A stretch of DNA of 64,000 nt from Synaphobranchus kaupii. Taxonomy: Eukaryota > Chordata > Actinopteri > Anguilliformes > Synaphobranchidae. The stretch spans positions 104,351,893 to 104,415,892 of the forward strand of contig CM056380.1 of the NCBI GenBank assembly GCA_029718625.1, written 5' to 3'. Made by a program: the position numbers and the translations under genes. Below the pieces are notes generated by a model. The model saw only the letters and a program-made list of their open reading frames with translations, did not search any database and was not told the DNA's origin. Shown here piece by piece: positions 59,107-64,000 of this stretch; within the stretch, counting starts at the first letter, position 1; the number at the start of each line of letters is the position of its first letter.

Positions 59107-62057
59107 CAGGGCTCGAAATTAACTTTTTTACTTGGTAGCACTGGTGCTCCCAACTTCAAAAAGTTAGGAGCACCAGCAAAAATTTAGGAGCACCCACCAA
59201 AATGTAAGGAGCACCAACAATATATGTAATATTATTTTTTTTTATTGATAAAAAAACCACAATATAACAGTAGTTTACAAGTAACATAAAACTGTGAAAG
59301 TAGCCTTAAAAACGCATGGTAGGCCACCACTGGGGCTTAACGCAATATCCTGGGGCCAGGATTTAAAATTTGAATCGAGCCTGAATTCTTCGTTGCCACA
59401 CATTTGTCACGGGATTTCTTGTTAGCTACGTTACAGTTGCTATTGCTACTCGGCGGCCGTGTAGCTGTCCTTTATACTCGTAGTTTCTGCTAATTGAACA
59501 AATAAATGGTTGTATCGTGCATATTTAGATTTTTAACGTTAAGTAAGTGATTATATACAGTGTGCAAATTCCTCTCCTCTTACTTGTCCAATCTTCATCC
59601 CAGGCTGGGATGCTATCATTCCCCCCTCTGATACTTGTCTTTCATTCTGAATCTGTTATAGAAAATCCCGAACAACAAATAAGTTTATATATTTCCGAGT
59701 GTCACAATTACATTCGATTTAGTTCAGAAGTTATGTTCGCCATCTGCACTACTCTTATCAGGTGTAGCCTAACGGTACCATTTAGGCGTTTTTATTAATA
59801 ATCATAGGCATCATTTCCACGGGGGACGCGTCCCCCACAATATCTGAGAGCCTTATATACATATGCATAAAAGCGCCTGTATAGCCTATAGCCCATGTAC
59901 GCGGTTGTATCGGGTTGTATACGGCAATCAGTGGGCGGGGTAACAATGTTGCTCCATTTAGTTACATTATTGGGGCGATAGACGAGATAAACTAACTACA
60001 ATGTAGCACAGCATTGTTTCATTTCAGGCGGCACCCGCTGCAATTATGTAGACTGCGAGTCTGCATAGAGTGGAAACGTGAGGCTTAGGTTCCGGAAGCA
60101 AAAACTCCATTCACTGTGTGCATTGCTGTGTCCGAATGGTCTGCATCCTGTGTAATAGCATAGGCCTACTCTATACTGCTTAGGCTACTGTATACTGTTT
60201 AGTGACATGCAGTATGCGAAATAAATATCCTCCATAGGCTACTATTATCAGCGAAAACTCGGAAGTATATTATTTGTGGATTTTAAGCACACTACATTTA
60301 GAGAACATTTCGCCTGCTTAACGTTCTCATCCAGTGTAGGCTAGGCCTACTCAACTATCATAACGCTACTCAATAGTAGCCTATAGAAGGGACACAGCCT
60401 AACCTTCATGCACACTCGTCTTTACCTGAATCACGTTGATTTGCGAGGCATTTCTGAGAATCGTAGCCTATGCTAAAATTAGGCTAATAAAGTGCCGGAA
60501 ACTTTATTTAGGTCTACAGCATTTAGATGCAGCTTTTCTGAATTTGGCTATGGTATAATTTAACAACAAACAATATGAGGAGTGAGCTTTGGTAGCTCAG
60601 CTACCACTTTACAATAATGCATAATGGAAGTAACTTAATAGGCTATATAGCCTACCCTTTTCGTTGTATCATATTCCCCTATCAATTCGCACACTGTAGC
60701 TTAAGCTATATGATTGTATAATTGATTAGCTAACGTCAGAATTCATAATGTAGCCCTACAAGATACAAGCCTTACTTTGTCAATTAACCTAAACTAGGCC
60801 TACGAGTTTACAGAACAGTAACGCTGCCGCGGCCGCCGAGGAGCAGCAAGCAATCAGTAACGTGGATGTGTTCAGTCAGCAGCGCATATCTATCTCAAAA
60901 CCACGAAAAAAAAACAGAACAGAAAGTAACGCCCTTGTTAATAATGTCCTAAATAAGCGATCGCATATACGCCAGAATAAAAGCTAATAGCCCAAGAGAA
61001 GGAATCTGTAGTAGCCTAGTCTTTTAATAGGATCTCTACTAACAAGCATAGTCTAGCTTCGGGACAACAACGCCAACCTAGCCATAGCGCTAGACTGAGA
61101 ATACTAAAAGGGTAGCCTATTAATCCACTTCCTTCATGAACTGTTTTAAAGGAGAATATGTAGCACAGGCTTATTCACTCCTCGTATTGCTTGCAAACTT
61201 GTTTGTTGTTAAATTCTGCCATAGCTACATTCAGGAAAGCTACATCTAAATGATGTAGACCTAAGTAAAGTGCATGGTAATTGATTCCTGTACGTTATTA
61301 GGCTTTATGTGCTAATTTGAACATAGGGTATACGATTCTCACAAATGCCTCGAAAAATCAACATGATGTCCCGCATATTCCGGTAAAAGACTGCGTGCAG
61401 ATGTTGTATAGCCTAACCCACGTGTACATGTGCGCGGATGCCTCCTCTGTTTTCTTCACAATTTGCACACGGTTTTGTATATATAGCCTATATATATATA
61501 GTAAAATATGAATGAAAAAAAATGTTTTGGCCCAGCACTTTTGAAATGATTCCGGCGCCACTGCATCTGTTACGTTTTTAGTAACGTTAGCTAACGTTAC
61601 TAAAAAAATCCATAATCGTTCACTTCATATTGTTAGCTTTCGATAACGCTAGCTAACGTTACCAATTTAGCTAGTTAGGTAACGTTAATAAATTGATAAT
61701 AAACTTTTGTCTTCAGGTAACATTAGTTAATGCGTTAGCTTTCTGTGTCACGTGACAGTGGAGTGCCGTGAAAGGGAGTGATTGAAGGTTTCTTAACCAA
61801 TCTCAACGTCAAACTCACGTTTGATTGGTTAGAATGGTCACTGTCAGCTCACAAGGCACATACTGAATGTACTAACTCAATGTACAGAGAAAGGGACGTT
61901 CGACTCGTTCGACTGGGGGGAAAAAAAGAAGAAAATAAAAAGGTCGCACCAGAACAATTATTTGCACTCGCACAAATGCTCCCAATTATATTTAGAGGTC
62001 GCACAGATTAAATTTCGGGAGCATATGCGACCAAAACGGTCGCAATTTCGAGCCCTG
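59107..62057. mobile_element. hAT element (2.95 kb) with exact 8-bp duplication
   Basis: Ends CAGGGCTCGAAATTAACTT and AATTTCGAGCCCTG; direct repeat CACCCACT at 59099-59106 and 62058-62065. Near both ends there are GGAGCACC/GTCGCA-type words typical of one hAT family. No transposase frame was found, so it is non-autonomous or decayed. The uninterrupted copy B at 63660 gives the empty site. Confidence 0.93.
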
Positions 62058-62200
62058 CACCCACTATGGAAGAATAATAATAATAATAACAATAGGGTGT
62101 TTTGCTTGGCATCCTAATAATAAACAGGGTGCTTGGGAGTTTACCAGACAGAACTGAGACAGTGTTGGATGCTCTATAGCAAAAAAGCCTGTCCTCCTTC
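62058..62200. repeat. 285-bp repeat unit, copy A (second part)
   Basis: CACTATGGAAGAATAATAAT ... CAAAAAAGCCTGTCCTCC; matches copy B at 63666-63811. Confidence 0.85.
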
Positions 62201-62209
62201 AAAACGCGA

Positions 62210-63026
62210 TACAAAATGCCGCCACCGTGTCAGTCCCCTGGTGCAAACTAGTCAGTTTCGTGGCCGCCTCTTCACCGGATACATTGTGATCAAAGACCAA
62301 CTGCATTTCTTTCATCAGTTGGACTGGATCACGAATGATAGGTGTGTTGGCCCGAATTAGAGGATCAGCCCAAGCGAGTGCCTAGTCGTTCAGTAGGGAT
62401 AAAATGAACGCAACCCGGGATTCTGGTGTTGAAAACGGGGAAGGCTGTGCTTGAAAAAAATCAGGCACTGGGTCAAAAACGGCCGGCTCCCCACTATAGC
62501 GGGGTGGTAATTGGAGCTTGGGCTCTTTAAGTGTACGTGGCAAAGGAACGGGGGGTGTCGGTGCTTGTGCAACTGGGGGTGGATTGATGGCAATAGAGAG
62601 TCTGTGGAGACTCTCCGTTAATTTGTGAAGGCATTCTCCCTGATATTGGAATTGCTCCATCAACTGGCGTTGTTGTGTTTGCAAGGTGAGAATAGCCTCC
62701 TCTGGGGTAACCCCTGTAGCGCCCTGACTGGCCGGTACTTCTATTAGAAACCCGTGGTGTAGCTGGCCCTTCCATAATGGCTTCGATATTCTGTAAGGGG
62801 GGAGTGTAAGGTTCGGAGAACCAAGCGCAACAACCAAGGGATCTAAAAGTGTATATCGTAAGAAATACACCACAAATCGGACAGCTCTGCAGTAGGAAGG
62901 AAATAAATGAAAACAATGGGAATGAAAACCTCCTGGCGTAAGCCAACACAAAAATAACCCCAAAAGAGGGCAAACTCGGCAATAGCGAGTAATAAAACAA
63001 CAAAAGAACCTCACGCTCTCACACAA
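62210..63026 (-). pseudogene. Ty3/Gypsy gag N-terminal half
   Basis: Reads PRTLKEPKLQLPPRYSGEPA and PFSTPESRVAFILSLLND in one frame; the leader region carries TGGTTCTCCGAACC near 62815 as a primer-site candidate. A glutamine-rich predicted coil (LQTQQRQLMEQFQYQGECL) parallels the gag at 7200. The frame is closed near 62390 and the capsid part continues in another frame to 62210. Confidence 0.8.
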
Positions 63027-63501
63027 GAGGCGTATAACTGGAGGTCAGAGAAAAACAAAATAAAGCCTGTGTAAAAAGGGCGAAAGAAACAAAATAGAAA
63101 TAGACCGTGTTAACTACAGCTCTAGGTGCGAAAGAGCTGAACAAAAGGCAACAGGTAGAGGAGTATAGAGAGAAAAGGAAAACAAAAAGACAAAATAAAT
63201 CTTAACCCTAGCTCGAACCAGACTACCTACGTTTCTTATTTGTAACAACCAGAAACGTAGAGACCGCAATCCTATACCTTACCGACTTCAATGTCAAATA
63301 GCAAAGACAATACCGAAGCACAGGAAAGCGGAAACCCTGAGCTTATATAGCCGACAGGAAACTCAAAACAGGTGAGAGAAATCACCGCAGAGCGACAGCA
63401 AAGCACCGGAATGGAAGACAGAAAATCCGATAGATTGCCCCGACGTCGCCAAAAGAAAGAACGACCGCAGAACCAACCACAGGCTGCCAGAAACCATGAC
63501 A
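62830..63501 (-). repeat. 5' LTR of the minus-strand Gypsy element (approximate)
   Basis: On the minus strand it starts TGTCATGGTTTCTGGCAGCC at 63501, with a TATA-like GGCTATATAAGCTC near 63350. The end at about 62830 is placed before the primer-site candidate and is uncertain. Its start resembles the solo LTR at 42624. Confidence 0.6.
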
Positions 63502-63525
63502 CTCCAGGCCCAGCTGCATCTTCTT

Positions 63526-63672
63526 TTTGCCCTGATGGTGGCGCTAGATGCATGGTCCAATCAAGCCGAAATTGGGGGAAAGGGATAAGGGCTTGGACAT
63601 CTATCAGTTTGCTAAGTTAAAAAAAAGAAGCGACCAAGCCAAAATGGATGCTGCCATAGACACCCACTATGG

Positions 63673-63704
<32 letters not shown>

Positions 63705-63811
63705 TAGGGTGTTTTGCTTGGCATCCTAATAATAAACAGGGTGCTTGGGAGTGTACCAGACAGAACTGAGACAGTGTTGGATGCTCTATAGCAAAAAAGC
63801 CTGTCCTCCTT
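63526..63811. repeat. 285-bp repeat unit, copy B (uninterrupted)
   Basis: Same unit as at 58960-59106 plus 62058-62200, including an (AAT)n tract at 63665-63700. Confidence 0.88.
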
Positions 63812-63924
63812 CCAATGAAAATTTTTTGCATTCTTAACTCTTAAGTTCTTAAGTTTCGTATATCAGTCTGGCTCAGACTCACAACTTCATTGTGCACTCT
63901 AGAAGTTGTAGCAAATTGAACACA

Positions 63925-64000
63925 AGGGGCCCTATCTTACACCCGGCGCAAAGCGGCACTAACCCAAACGCAAGTGTCTTTGCTATCTTACACCCGGCGC
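63925..64000. repeat. Left end of a MITE, cut by the window
   Basis: AGGGGCCCTATCTTACACC then CGGCGCAAAGCGG; inverted relative to 34300-34404. A CTATCTTACACCCGGCGC word occurs twice here. Confidence 0.7.

Overview
This is a vertebrate, almost certainly teleost fish, nuclear window. It shows intron-split coding sequence, Tc1, hAT, L2 and Nimb-like elements, Ty3/Gypsy pieces, several LTRs and abundant (CA)n, (ATT)n and (TA)n microsatellites. The species cannot be told from the sequence. No bacterial-style operon, CRISPR array or phage was seen.

The only host gene I can defend is the 3' half of a SAMHD1-type dNTP triphosphohydrolase on the + strand. Eight exons run from 609 to a stop at 23506; the upstream exons lie before base 1. 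Its introns are packed with transposons: a hAT with a nested Tc1 (2202-5688), a broken Ty3/Gypsy element (about 6650-10200), a 1.5-kb Tc1-type palindrome with a nested solo LTR (11483-12967), an antisense L2 LINE that is almost intact (15660-20140), an antisense RecQ-helicase fragment (20581-21055) and a second copy of the palindromic core (21240-22108).

23.5-38.7 kb has no recognisable host gene. It holds a hAT carrying a BED-type zinc-finger exon (25702-28584) with a nearly intact Tc1 nested in it, LTR-like units, a solo LTR with 75-bp tandem repeats (32281-33804) and simple repeats. 38.7-51.3 kb holds a repeat with two tRNA-like segments, then a recent direct duplication (40275-45452 and 47053-51310). 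Each copy serves as the empty-site control for an insertion in the other: a 2.0-kb solo LTR in copy 1 and a 743-bp hAT-type foldback in copy 2. Just beyond copy 2 is a TATA box and a possible first exon. 53.5-58.3 kb is an antisense Nimb/I-type LINE that has lost its RNase H domain and RT motif A. 58.6-64 kb holds Ty3/Gypsy gag and LTR pieces split by a 2.95-kb hAT.

No clearly new molecular system is visible. The best leads are an unusual SAMHD1 copy with a changed substrate-pocket residue and a short C-terminus, a palindromic block shared by three different Tc1 terminal-repeat families, and an antisense RecQ fragment.
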